Source: Hyphomicrobiales bacterium (GTDB taxonomy: Bacteria; Pseudomonadota; Alphaproteobacteria; Rhizobiales; Rhizobiaceae). Taken from it: DNA of 64,000 nt. Of this stretch, positions 55,621 through 64,000 are shown piece by piece. Location: NCBI GenBank assembly GCA_003577315.1, contig QEVK01000014.1:1-64000 (forward strand). Direction: 5' to 3'. Below the pieces are notes generated by a model. It ran no database searches. It had not been told where the DNA came from and saw nothing but the letters and a program-made list of their open reading frames with translations. Each line of letters starts with the position of its first letter. Within the stretch, counting starts at the first letter, position 1. The position numbers and the translations under genes are program-made.

Positions 55621-56279
55621 TGAAGGGTCCGGTTGCGGACATCTTCGACTTCTGGTCAGATGTCCCGGCGCCGGCATGCTTGCACCCGGCGGACGAAGCC
55701 GTGCTCGGCTCGGTTCGTAGCGGGCTTGAAAGGCGATGTCTTCCCGCGCCTTTCATGGGGCCATTGCAGACGGCGCCCGTGGTGTTTCTGTTCCTGTCCG
55801 GCGGCTTCGAGGAGCGCGATCTCGCCAATGCAGCATCCTCCGCCGTGCAGGACTTCTATGCGCTTAGCCGCAAGGGGACATGCGATCTGCCGTCGGACGC
55901 GGAACATCCCGGCGCCCACGCTTGGCATCGCAGGATACTGCGCCAGTTCGGGATCGAACATGCGAGGGCCAAGTCTGCGGTCGCCTTCCTGAACATCTGT
56001 CCATACAAGTCGAAGACCTTCGACGACTGGCACATGCTGGCCGCGCTGCCGTCCTGCAGGATCGCCGTCGAATGGGCGCAGGCCGTTCTTTTTCCGCAGG
56101 CTCGGGCGTCGCGCCGCGTCGTGGTATGCCTCCGTTCCGCGCGATGGTGGGGGCTGGAGCCCGGGTCCGACGCCGTCGGAAAGCTTTATGCGCCTTCTTG
56201 CAATCGCGCCGGCGTGATGCTTCGCGACGGAATGCGCGACCGGGTCGTCGCTGCGGTGCGGGCAGCGCTCGAAGCATGA
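55620..56279 (+). CDS. Unassigned protein, possibly a UDG-fold-like hypothetical
   Basis: 219 residues, one base of overlap with glpX (TGATG), so probably co-translated. I do not recognise a named family. Visible: FMGPLQTAPVVFLFLSGGFE near residues 45-64, AVAFLNICPYKSKTFDDW near 120-137, and ASRRVVVCLRSARWWGL near 163-179, an alternation of strands and loops that recalls uncharacterised uracil-DNA-glycosylase-fold proteins (substrate loop after a first strand, PYxSK-like loop). The canonical catalytic motifs are not present. No signal peptide or membrane helix. Third-position GC looks somewhat lower than in its neighbours, hinting at later arrival between glpX and recJ. Confidence 0.6.
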   Translation: MKGPVADIFDFWSDVPAPACLHPADEAVLGSVRSGLERRCLPAPFMGPLQTAPVVFLFLSGGFEERDLANAASSAVQDFYALSRKGTCDLPSDAEHPGAHAWHRRILRQFGIEHARAKSAVAFLNICPYKSKTFDDWHMLAALPSCRIAVEWAQAVLFPQARASRRVVVCLRSARWWGLEPGSDAVGKLYAPSCNRAGVMLRDGMRDRVVAAVRAALEA

Positions 56280-56353
56280 TGCTGGGGCAGGAGGCGTCGG
56301 CCTGTTATCTTGCCGCCGGTTGGTAAGCCTGACGCTGTGCAGACTTGGGGAAC

Positions 56354-58138
56354 ATGAATACGGAACGACGCTATTTCCTGGACGTGAAGCGGTCGGCGAC
56401 CGGGCTTTGCTGGGCGCACAGGCTCGACGCGCGCGGCGAGAACGCCGCGCTCGCCATCGCCCAGAACCACGGCATCCCCGACATCGTCGCGCGCGTGCTG
56501 GCCGGGCGCGGCGTCGGGCAGGACGAGGCCCCGCGCTTTCTCGATCCGACCATCCGCGACCTTCTTCCCGATCCGCGCTCGCTGACCGACATGGACAAGG
56601 CCGCCGGGCGCATCGCCGAGGCGGTGATGCGGCGCGAGAAGGTCGCCGTCTTCGGCGACTACGACGTCGACGGCGCCGCGTCCTCGGCGCTGATGAAGCG
56701 CTTCCTCGGCCACTACGGCGTCGCGGCCGAGATCTATATCCCCGACCGGGTGTTCGAGGGCTACGGCCCCAACCCGGATGCGATGCGCGAGCTTGCGGGA
56801 CGCGGCGCGCGGCTGATCGTCACCGTCGATTGCGGCACCAACAGCGCGGCGGCGATTGAGGCGGCCAACGCGGCCGGCGCCGATGTCGTCGTGCTCGATC
56901 ATCACCAGGTCGGCGGGCCGCTGCCGCCGGCGGTGGCGGTGGTGAACCCCAACCGCGACGACGACCTTTCCGGGCAGGGGCATCTCGCCGCCGCCGGCGT
57001 GGTGTTCCTCGCGCTGGTGCGCACCGCCAGCCTGCTGCGCGAGCGCGGCTTCGCGACCCCGCCGCCCGACCTGCTCGGCTGGCTCGACCTCGTGGCGCTC
57101 GCCACCGTGTGCGACGTGGTGCCGCTTGCCGGCGTCAACCGCGCCTTCGTGACCAAGGGCTTGCAGGCCATGCGCCGCCTCGGCAACGCCGGCATCGCGG
57201 CCCTGTCGCGGGCGGCGCGCATCGGCGAGCCGCTGTCGACCTTCCATCTCGGCTTCGTGCTCGGGCCGCGCATCAATGCCGGCGGGCGCATCGGCGACGC
57301 CGCGCTCGGCAGCCGGCTGCTGGCCGGCGACGACCCGGTCGAGGCGCAGGGGATCGCCGAGACGCTCGACCGGCTCAACGCCGAGCGCCAGGCCATGGAG
57401 CAGGAGATGCTGGCGCAGGCGCGCGCCGAGACCGACGCGGAGCTGGCGGCCGGTGGCGGGCCGGCGGTGATCGTCACCGCCAGCGACGGTTGGCACCCCG
57501 GCATCGTCGGGCTGATCGCGGCGCGGCTGAAGGAGCATGCGCGGCGGCCGGCCTTCGCGGTGTCGTTCAACCCCAACGGCGTCGGCACCGGCTCCGGCCG
57601 CTCGATTCCCGGCTTCGACCTCGGTCGCATGGTGCGCGAGGCGGTGGCGCGCGGCCTGCTGGTCAAGGGCGGCGGCCACGCCATGGCCGCCGGCATCACG
57701 GTCGAGCGGGCGCGGCTCGGCGAGTTGCGCGCCTTCTTCGAGGAATGGGCGGCCGAGGAGGTGGCGCGCCTGCGCGTCGAGGAGGTGCTGGAGATCGACG
57801 CCGCGCTGTCGGCCGAGGGCGCGACCTTCGACCTCATCGACCTGATCGAGAGCGCCGGCCCCTACGGCGCCGGCCACGCCCAGCCGCTCTTGGCGCTGCC
57901 GCGCCACACACTCGCCGATGTCAGGCAGGTGGGGACGGGCCATGTGCGCGCCGACCTGCGCTCGCCTTCCGGCGGCCGGTTGCAGGCCATCGCCTTCCGC
58001 GCGGCCGAGACGCCGCTGGGCGACTTCCTGTTCGCCAATCGCGGCGGCAGCGTCCATGTCGTCGGCAATCTGTCGTCCAACTGGTGGAACGGCGCGCGCT
58101 CCGTCCAGTTCCGCATCGCAGACGCCGCGCCCGCATAG
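56354..58138 (+). CDS. recJ: Single-stranded-DNA-specific exonuclease RecJ
   Basis: 5'-3' exonuclease for recombination and mismatch repair. 594 residues: DHH phosphoesterase domain with [14 protein letters not shown] (102-106 core), [16 protein letters not shown] (DHH at 182-184), then [14 protein letters not shown], and the DHHA1 domain with [19 protein letters not shown] and [12 protein letters not shown]. The OB-type C-terminal part ends in the [14 protein letters not shown] block. ATG 56354 is used; TTG 56345 is upstream. In related genomes it is usually close behind hom and glpX. Confidence 0.96.
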   Translation: MNTERRYFLDVKRSATGLCWAHRLDARGENAALAIAQNHGIPDIVARVLAGRGVGQDEAPRFLDPTIRDLLPDPRSLTDMDKAAGRIAEAVMRREKVAVFGDYDVDGAASSALMKRFLGHYGVAAEIYIPDRVFEGYGPNPDAMRELAGRGARLIVTVDCGTNSAAAIEAANAAGADVVVLDHHQVGGPLPPAVAVVNPNRDDDLSGQGHLAAAGVVFLALVRTASLLRERGFATPPPDLLGWLDLVALATVCDVVPLAGVNRAFVTKGLQAMRRLGNAGIAALSRAARIGEPLSTFHLGFVLGPRINAGGRIGDAALGSRLLAGDDPVEAQGIAETLDRLNAERQAMEQEMLAQARAETDAELAAGGGPAVIVTASDGWHPGIVGLIAARLKEHARRPAFAVSFNPNGVGTGSGRSIPGFDLGRMVREAVARGLLVKGGGHAMAAGITVERARLGELRAFFEEWAAEEVARLRVEEVLEIDAALSAEGATFDLIDLIESAGPYGAGHAQPLLALPRHTLADVRQVGTGHVRADLRSPSGGRLQAIAFRAAETPLGDFLFANRGGSVHVVGNLSSNWWNGARSVQFRIADAAPA

Positions 58139-58202
58139 CGCCGGCGCGGCGTGGATGCTACTACACGCCGTGAATCCCCGACCCGACAAAGCGGAACCGT
58201 CC

Positions 58203-59552
58203 ATGACCGAGAGAAGCTGCCTGTCCGTCATCCTCGCCGCCGGCGAGGGCACGCGCATGAAGAGCGCGCGCCCCAAGGTGCTGCACGAAGTCGCGGGGCT
58301 GCCGCTGATCGGCCACGTGGTGAAGGCCGCGCGCAGCCAGGAAGGCGTCGACGTGGCGGTGGTGGTCGGCCGCGAGGCCGAGGCGGTGAGGAAGGCGGTC
58401 GAGCCGTTCGCGCCGCAGGCCGAGGTCTTCCTCCAGGCCGAGCGGCTGGGCACGGCGCATGCGGTGCTGGCGGCGCGCGACAGCATCGCGCGCGGCTATG
58501 ACGACATCCTGATCCTGTTCGGCGACACGCCGCTGATCGAGCCGGCGGCACTTGCCGACCTGCGCGAGGGGCTGGCGGCCGGCGCCGACGTGGTGGTGAT
58601 GGGCTTTCATGCCGCCGACCCCACCGGCTACGGCCGGTTGATCATGAGGGACGGGGCGCTCGCCGCCATCCGCGAGCACAAGGACGCCACCGAGGCCGAG
58701 CGGGCGATCGCCTTCTGCAATGGCGGACTGATGGCGGTTGCCGGCCGCCACGCGCTGTCGCTGCTCGACGCCGTCGGCAACGCCAACGCCAAGGGCGAAT
58801 ATTACCTCACCGACATCGTCGAGATCGCCGCCTCGCGCGGGCTTTGCGTCGCAGCGACCGAAGCGCCCTACGAGAGCATCCTCGGCATCAACACGCGGCT
58901 GGAGCTGGCCGAGGCGGAAGCCGTCTGGCAGGAGCGCCGCCGCCGCGCGCTGATGCTGGCGGGCGTGACCATGGCCGCCCCGCAGACGGTGCATCTTTGC
59001 CACGACACCGAGATCGGCGAGGACGCGGTGATCGAGCCCAACGTCGTGTTCGGCCCCGGCGTCACCGTCGCGCCCGGCGCGCGCATCCGCGCCTTCTCTC
59101 ATCTGGAAGGCGCGTCGGTCGGGCCGGGGGCCGAGGTCGGTCCGTTCGCGCGGCTGCGGCCGGGCGCGCAGCTCGGCCGCAAGGCCAAGGTCGGCAATTT
59201 CTGCGAGGTCAAGAAGGCGGTGGTCGAGGAGGGGGCCAAGGTCAACCACCTCACCTATATCGGCGACGCGCGCATCGGCGCGGGCGCCAATATCGGCGCC
59301 GGCACCATCACCTGCAACTATGACGGCTTCTCCAAGCACCACACCGAGATCGGGGCCGGCGCCTTCATCGGCTCCAACTCGGCGCTGGTCGCGCCGGTGA
59401 CGATAGGGGCGGGCGCCTATGTCGCCTCCGGCTCCGTGGTGACGCATGACGTGCCCGACGACGCGCTCGCCTTCGGCCGCGCCCGGCAGGAGAACAAGGA
59501 GGGCCTCGGGCGCCGCCTGCGCGAAAAGCTCGGCAGCAAGGCCGTTAAGTAA
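58203..59552 (+). CDS. glmU: Bifunctional UDP-N-acetylglucosamine pyrophosphorylase / glucosamine-1-phosphate N-acetyltransferase
   Basis: Makes UDP-GlcNAc for peptidoglycan and lipid A. The 449 residues contain the uridyltransferase domain with [27 protein letters not shown] and NGGLMAV, and the left-handed beta-helix acetyltransferase domain with hexapeptide repeats, including [40 protein letters not shown] and the catalytic-histidine region [20 protein letters not shown]. It is directly upstream of glmS, which supplies its pathway. Confidence 0.96.
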   Translation: MTERSCLSVILAAGEGTRMKSARPKVLHEVAGLPLIGHVVKAARSQEGVDVAVVVGREAEAVRKAVEPFAPQAEVFLQAERLGTAHAVLAARDSIARGYDDILILFGDTPLIEPAALADLREGLAAGADVVVMGFHAADPTGYGRLIMRDGALAAIREHKDATEAERAIAFCNGGLMAVAGRHALSLLDAVGNANAKGEYYLTDIVEIAASRGLCVAATEAPYESILGINTRLELAEAEAVWQERRRRALMLAGVTMAAPQTVHLCHDTEIGEDAVIEPNVVFGPGVTVAPGARIRAFSHLEGASVGPGAEVGPFARLRPGAQLGRKAKVGNFCEVKKAVVEEGAKVNHLTYIGDARIGAGANIGAGTITCNYDGFSKHHTEIGAGAFIGSNSALVAPVTIGAGAYVASGSVVTHDVPDDALAFGRARQENKEGLGRRLREKLGSKAVK

Positions 59553-59631
59553 GATCGGCTTCCCGGGCTTGATCGCGGGCTCCATCTCTGTTTGATGCCC
59601 GAATTCCGGCCGATATGAATGGAAACCATAT

Positions 59632-59685
59632 GTGACTTCCGCCGCCGTCGGCGAGTCACTAACAATCCGCCTTTGTTGCTGGCGG
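59632..59685 (+). promoter_or_regulatory. Two stem-loops in the glmS leader
   Basis: Stem-loop 1: GTGACT (59632-59637) with AGTCAC (59654-59659), extended by CGCCG/CGGCG around a CCGT loop. Stem-loop 2: CCGCC (59667-59671) with GGCGG (59681-59685), ending directly at the GAAGGG ribosome binding site. They could affect glmS translation or mRNA stability. No glmS ribozyme is expected in proteobacteria, and none is seen. Confidence 0.45.
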
Positions 59686-59702
59686 GAAGGGATGATCTGG
59701 GC

Positions 59703-61526
59703 ATGTGCGGGATTGTCGGTATTGTCGGGCGCGCGCCGGTCGCGCCGCTCATCGTCGATGCGCTGAAGCGGCTGGAATATCGTGGCTACGATTCGGCGGG
59801 CGTGGCCACCATCGACCACGGCCGGCTCGGCCGCCGGCGCGCCGAGGGCAAGCTGGTCAACCTGGAGCAGCGGCTGGCCGCCGAGCCGCTCGAAGGCACC
59901 ATCGGCATCGGCCACACGCGCTGGGCCACCCACGGCGTGCCCAACGAGACCAACGCGCATCCGCATTTCTCCGGCGACGTCGCCATCGTCCACAACGGCA
60001 TCATCGAGAACTTCGCCGAGCTGCGCGCCTCGCTGATGGCCGACGGCTACGAGTTCACCTCGCAGACCGACACCGAGGTGGTCGCCCATCTCGTCACCCG
60101 CGAGCTGAACAAGGGGCTTGCGCCGGTCGCGGCCGCGCATGCGGCGCTCAGGCAACTGGAAGGCGCGTTCGCGCTCGCCATCATGTTCCGCGGCGAGGAG
60201 GACCTGATCATCGGCGCGCGCAACGGGCCGCCGCTGGCGGTGGGCCACGGCGACGGCGAGATGTATCTGGGCTCCGACGCCATCGCGCTCGCCCCCTTCA
60301 CCAGCGCCATCACCTATCTGGAGGACGGCGACTGGGCGGTCGTGCGCCGTGGCGGCATGGAGATTTTCGACATCGACGGCAACCGCGTCGAGCGGCCGAA
60401 GCGGCAGTCGGTCGGCACCTCCTATCTGGTCGACAAGGGCAACTACCGCCACTTCATGGAGAAGGAGATCCACGAGCAGCCGGAGGTGATCTCGCACACG
60501 CTGGCGCACTATCTCGACTTCACCACCGGCGCGGCCAAGGCGTTCGCCACCCCGTTCGACTTCGCGAAGATCGACCGGCTGGCGATCTCGGCCTGCGGCA
60601 CGGCCTATCTCGCCGGGCTGATCGGCAAATACTGGTTCGAGCGCCACGCCCGCCTGCCGGTCGACATCGATATCGCGTCCGAGTTCCGCTATCGCGAGAT
60701 GCCGCTGTCGAGGGAGAGCGCAGCGCTGTTCATCTCGCAGTCCGGCGAGACGGCCGACACGCTCGCCTCGCTGCGCTACTGCCGGCGCGAGGGGCTTTCG
60801 ATCGGCGCGGTGGTCAACGTGCGCGAATCGACCATCGCGCGCGAATCGGACGGCACTTTCCCGACGCTCGCCGGGCCGGAGATCGGCGTCGCCTCGACCA
60901 AGGCGTTCACCTGCCAGCTTTCCGTGCTGGCGGCGCTTGCCGTCAGGGCGGCGGCGGCGCGCGGCACGGTGACGCGCGAGGGCGAGGCGGCGCTGGTGCG
61001 CGACCTCGCCGGCGTGCCCAAGCTCGTCAACCAGGCGCTGAAGCTCGCCCCCCAGATCGAGAAGCTGGCGCGGGAATTGTCGCACTACAAGCACGTGCTC
61101 TATCTCGGGCGCGACACCAACTATCCGCTGGCGCTGGAAGGCGCGCTCAAGCTCAAGGAAATCTCCTACATCCACGCCGAGGGCTATGCGGCGGGCGAGC
61201 TGAAGCACGGGCCGATCGCGCTGATCGACGAGAAGATGCCGGTGATCGTCATCGCCCCGCACGACCGCATCTTCGACAAGACCGTGTCGAACATGCAGGA
61301 AGTGGCGGCGCGCGGCGGCAAGATCATCCTCATCACCGACGCCAGGGGCGCCGCCCACGCGACGGTCGAGACGCTCGACACCATCGTGGTGCCCGACGCG
61401 CCCGAGATCGCCGCGCCCATCGTCCACGCGCTGCCGATCCAGATGCTGGCCTACTACACCGCCGTGTTCATGGGCACGGACGTCGACCAGCCGCGCAACC
61501 TCGCCAAGTCGGTGACGGTGGAGTAG
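59703..61526 (+). CDS. glmS: Glutamine--fructose-6-phosphate aminotransferase
   Basis: First committed step of hexosamine synthesis. 607 residues. The N-terminal glutaminase domain begins MCGIVGIVG, with the cysteine that becomes residue 1 after Met removal, and includes HTRWATHG and HNGIIENF. Two SIS domains follow with SACGTAYLAGLIGKYWFE, SQSGETADTLASLRY, and the C-terminal DQPRNLAKSVTVE that closes the active site. ATG 59703 is fixed by the catalytic cysteine. It ends six bases from the convergent recG stop. Confidence 0.97.
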   Translation: MCGIVGIVGRAPVAPLIVDALKRLEYRGYDSAGVATIDHGRLGRRRAEGKLVNLEQRLAAEPLEGTIGIGHTRWATHGVPNETNAHPHFSGDVAIVHNGIIENFAELRASLMADGYEFTSQTDTEVVAHLVTRELNKGLAPVAAAHAALRQLEGAFALAIMFRGEEDLIIGARNGPPLAVGHGDGEMYLGSDAIALAPFTSAITYLEDGDWAVVRRGGMEIFDIDGNRVERPKRQSVGTSYLVDKGNYRHFMEKEIHEQPEVISHTLAHYLDFTTGAAKAFATPFDFAKIDRLAISACGTAYLAGLIGKYWFERHARLPVDIDIASEFRYREMPLSRESAALFISQSGETADTLASLRYCRREGLSIGAVVNVRESTIARESDGTFPTLAGPEIGVASTKAFTCQLSVLAALAVRAAAARGTVTREGEAALVRDLAGVPKLVNQALKLAPQIEKLARELSHYKHVLYLGRDTNYPLALEGALKLKEISYIHAEGYAAGELKHGPIALIDEKMPVIVIAPHDRIFDKTVSNMQEVAARGGKIILITDARGAAHATVETLDTIVVPDAPEIAAPIVHALPIQMLAYYTAVFMGTDVDQPRNLAKSVTVE

Positions 61527-61532
61527 GGCGCT

Positions 61533-63641
61533 TCAGCCGGCCCGCAGAAGCCTGACCGCGTCGTCGCGGCCGTGGAGATAGAGCAGGATGCGCAGCGCCT
61601 CGCCGCGTCCGCTCCGCAGCTCGGGATCGCGCTCCAGAACCAGCCTCGCGTCGTCGCGGGCGATTTCCAGCAGGTCGCCGTGCCGCTCCAGCCGGGCGAC
61701 GCGGAAGCCGGGCGTGCCGGACTGGCGCGTGCCGAGCAGTTCGCCCTCGCCGCGCAGCTTCAGGTCCTCCTCGGAGATGCGGAAGCCGTCCTCGGTCTCG
61801 CGCATGACCGACAGGCGCTTCTTCGCCACCTCGCCCAGCGGCTCCTTGTAGACGAGCACGCAGGACGATGCCTTCGAGCCGCGCCCGACGCGGCCGCGCA
61901 GCTGGTGGAGCTGAGCGAGGCCGAAACGCTCGGCATGCTCGATGACGATGATGGTGGCGTCGGGCACGTCGACGCCGACCTCGATGACCGTGGTGCCGAT
62001 AAGGATGCGGGTCTCGCCGTCCTTGAAGGCGCGCATGGCCTCGTCCTTGTCGCGGCCGGCCATGCGGCCGTGGATCAGGCCGAGCGCGTCGCCGAAGACG
62101 GGCTTGAGCGAGGCGAAGCGGTCCTCGGCCGACATCAGCTTGACCTCCTCCGATTCCTCGACCAGCGGGCAGATCCAGTAGACCTTCTGGCCTTCGGCGA
62201 CCGCATGGCGAAGCCGCTCGACCAGCGAGGGCAGCCGCTCCAGCGGCAACGTCACGGTCTGGATCGGCTGGCGGCCCGCCGGCTTCTCGGTCAGCTTCGA
62301 GACGTCCATGTCGCCGAAGGCGGTCAAGACCAGCGTGCGCGGGATGGGGGTGGCGGTCATGACCAGCATGTCGGGGGCGTCGCCCTTGGCGGTCATGGCG
62401 AGGCGCTGGTGGACGCCGAAGCGGTGCTGCTCGTCGACGATGGCGAGCGCGAGGTCGTGGTACTCGACGCCCTCCTGGAACAGCGCGTGGGTGCCGAGCA
62501 CGATATGAATGTCGCCCGACGCCAGCCCGGCTAGGATTTCAGCGCGCTCCTTGCCCTTCTCGCGGCCGGTGAGCACGGCGGCCCGCAGGCCGGCGCGCGC
62601 GGCGAGCGGGGCGATGGTGGCAAGGTGCTGGCGGGCGAGGATCTCGGTCGGGGCCATCAGGGCGGACTGGCCGCCGGCTTCGGCCGCGCGCGCCATGGCG
62701 AGCAGCGCCACCACCGTCTTGCCCGAGCCGACATCGCCCTGAAGCAGCCGCAGCATGCGCTTTTGCGAGGCAAGGTCGGCGTGGATTTCCGAAAGCGCCT
62801 GTTCCTGGGAGCGCGTGAGGGAATAGGGAAGGGCGGCGCGGATTGCCGCTTCCAGCCGGCCGTCGCCTTCGAGCGGGCGCCCCGAGACGCACCTGAGCTT
62901 CGCGCGCACCAGCGCCAGCGCCAGCTGGCCGGCCAGCAGCTCGTCATAGGCGAGGCGCCGCCAGGCCGGCGAATCGGGATCGATGTCGAGCGGGTCGGCC
63001 GGCTCGTGCAGGCGGGCGAGCGCGGCCTTCAGCGGCGGAAAGGAATGCCGGCGCGCAAGCTCCGCGTCGAGCCATTCCGGCAGCTCGGGCAGGCGCGCGA
63101 CCGCGCCGAGCACGGCGCGCCGCAGCACCTTGGCGGACAGGCCCGCCGTCAGCGGATAGACCGGCTCCAGCGACGGCAGCTCCGCCGCGCGCGCCACCGG
63201 CACCATGTGGTCGGGATGGACCATCGAGGCGCGGCCGTTGAACCATTCGAGCCGGCCGGAGACGAGCATGCGCTCGCCCTCGGGCAGCGCCTTTTGCAGC
63301 CACTCGCCCTTGGCGTGGAAGAAGGTGAGCGCGATCTCCTCCGTGTCGTCATGGGCGAAGACGCGATAGGGCACGTTGGAACGCCCGCGCGGCGGCGGCT
63401 GGTGGCGGCCGACTGTCACCTCCAGCGTCACCAGCGCGCCGTCGGGCGCGTCGGCTATCGCATAACGCTGGCGGCGGTCGATCACCGAATGCGGCAGCAC
63501 GAAGAGGAGGTCGCCGACGCGCACCTCGCGCCCCGACGTGTCGGCCGGCACGACATTGGCGATCAGCCCGGCGAGCCGGGGGCCGACGCCGTCGAGCGTG
63601 GTGGCGGGCGCGAACAGCGGATCGAGCAGGGAAGGACGCAT
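61533..63641 (-). CDS. recG: ATP-dependent DNA helicase RecG
   Basis: Branch-migrating helicase that remodels stalled forks and Holliday junctions. 702 residues: N-terminal wedge (OB) domain to about 190, helicase motif I GDVGSGKTVVALLAM, motif II VDEQHRFGVHQR, MTATPIPRTL (motif III), then the C-terminal helicase half with IEHAERFGLAQLHQLRGRVG, RGSKASSCVLVY and the TRG-like hairpin DGFRISEEDLKLRGEGELLG. ATG 63641 begins MRPSLLDPLFAP. Its divergent neighbour is sdhE. Confidence 0.96.
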   Translation of the reverse strand: MRPSLLDPLFAPATTLDGVGPRLAGLIANVVPADTSGREVRVGDLLFVLPHSVIDRRQRYAIADAPDGALVTLEVTVGRHQPPPRGRSNVPYRVFAHDDTEEIALTFFHAKGEWLQKALPEGERMLVSGRLEWFNGRASMVHPDHMVPVARAAELPSLEPVYPLTAGLSAKVLRRAVLGAVARLPELPEWLDAELARRHSFPPLKAALARLHEPADPLDIDPDSPAWRRLAYDELLAGQLALALVRAKLRCVSGRPLEGDGRLEAAIRAALPYSLTRSQEQALSEIHADLASQKRMLRLLQGDVGSGKTVVALLAMARAAEAGGQSALMAPTEILARQHLATIAPLAARAGLRAAVLTGREKGKERAEILAGLASGDIHIVLGTHALFQEGVEYHDLALAIVDEQHRFGVHQRLAMTAKGDAPDMLVMTATPIPRTLVLTAFGDMDVSKLTEKPAGRQPIQTVTLPLERLPSLVERLRHAVAEGQKVYWICPLVEESEEVKLMSAEDRFASLKPVFGDALGLIHGRMAGRDKDEAMRAFKDGETRILIGTTVIEVGVDVPDATIIVIEHAERFGLAQLHQLRGRVGRGSKASSCVLVYKEPLGEVAKKRLSVMRETEDGFRISEEDLKLRGEGELLGTRQSGTPGFRVARLERHGDLLEIARDDARLVLERDPELRSGRGEALRILLYLHGRDDAVRLLRAG

Positions 63642-63750
63642 GGCGCGACCTTATGTCGGAAGACGTGGTCCGCAAAGGCTGACATCGCCGCCCGCAGGCG
63701 CTATATGCGGCTTTCATCCACAAGCCCACATATCGGGAGTGTCGCCGATC

Positions 63751-64000
63751 ATGACCGGAAGCGAGCGCTCCAGCGCCGATCTCGACTATCGCCGCCGCAA
63801 GGTGCTCTACCGCTCGTGGCATCGCGGCATGCGCGAGGTGGACCTGATCCTCGGCTCGTTCGCCGACGGCGAAATCGCCGGCCTCTCCGACGAGGAACTG
63901 GCCCTCTACGAGGCGCTGATGGCCGAGCCCGACGCCGACATCCTGAGATGGGTGACGGGCGAGGCACAGGTGCCGGCCCGCCACGACACGCCCGTCTTCG
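63751..64000 (+). CDS. sdhE: FAD assembly factor SdhE (succinate dehydrogenase), C-terminus outside window
   Basis: Small chaperone that promotes covalent FAD attachment to the SdhA flavoprotein. 83 residues are visible and the family is about 85-100, so it is nearly whole. DYRRRKVLYRSWHRGMREVD holds the RGMRE motif (RGxxE) needed for function, followed by LILGSFADGEIAGLSDEELA and LYEALMAEPDADILRWVTG. ATG 63751 gives the standard start. Divergent from recG, a common alphaproteobacterial pairing (often followed by mfd). Confidence 0.95.
   Translation, partial: MTGSERSSADLDYRRRKVLYRSWHRGMREVDLILGSFADGEIAGLSDEELALYEALMAEPDADILRWVTGEAQVPARHDTPVF

Overview
The window is a GC-rich (roughly 70% by eye), densely packed chromosomal segment from an alphaproteobacterium, most likely a Rhizobiales member of the Mesorhizobium/Phyllobacteriaceae type. 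This rests on gene content and order (fused MrpA/B sodium antiporter operon, class II B12-dependent ribonucleotide reductase, LL-DAP-aminotransferase-like/hom/glpX/recJ run, recG beside sdhE, two class I PHA synthases) and on rhizobial-style palindromic intergenic elements. The genus is an inference; no rRNA is present.

Layout. 1-3.9 kb: cobS (cut by the window edge) divergent from cobU, then an NnrS-family protein and an AI-2E-family transporter closed by a clear terminator. 4.1-10.2 kb: a six-gene Mrp-type Na+/H+ antiporter operon (AB fusion, C, D, E, F, G) with overlapping start/stop codons. 10.2-17.2 kb: a DUF502 protein, a convergent LPG-synthase-TM-like protein, a reverse transsulfuration pair (cystathionine beta-synthase and gamma-lyase), a DegT-type aminotransferase and a Usp protein. 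17.2-25.8 kb: PHA synthase 1, a P2-type ATPase, DUF1289, cobT, a membrane histidine kinase and a secreted nuclease-like protein. 25.9-31.4 kb: GST, uracil-DNA-glycosylase-like protein, an Lrp regulator with a likely self-operator, and a polar amino acid ABC operon (binding protein, two permeases, a beta-hydroxyacid dehydrogenase, a small ORF) lacking its ATPase. 31.5-36.7 kb: molybdenum cofactor genes (mobB, mobA, moaA) with two exporters and DUF971. 36.7-43.4 kb: MarR regulator, tRNA-Leu(UAA), hydrolase, CinA-like protein, Usp, gpt, Nudix and a PiT phosphate transporter. 43.4-47.8 kb: a long leader with paired NrdR boxes ahead of nrdJ. 47.8-48.5 kb: decayed gene fragments. 48.5-51.8 kb: PhzF, PHA synthase 2, a small envelope protein. 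51.9-61.5 kb: aminotransferase, hom, glpX, an unassigned gene, recJ, glmU, glmS. 61.5-64 kb: recG and the start of sdhE.

Shared themes. Cobalamin appears both as product (cobS, cobU, cobT) and as cofactor of NrdJ. Molybdopterin synthesis, polyhydroxyalkanoate storage and cell wall precursor supply (GlmS, GlmU) are also represented. Most of the window is ordinary core genome. I did not find a defence island, CRISPR array, prophage or insertion sequence. The best leads are regulatory and structural: a promoter/terminator module and NrdR boxes before nrdJ, an operator-like palindrome around the Lrp promoter, a perfect 21-bp-arm palindrome beside moaA, an 81-bp tandem duplication against a tRNA, a graveyard of three gene fragments, and one intact gene (55620-56279) that I can place only tentatively.
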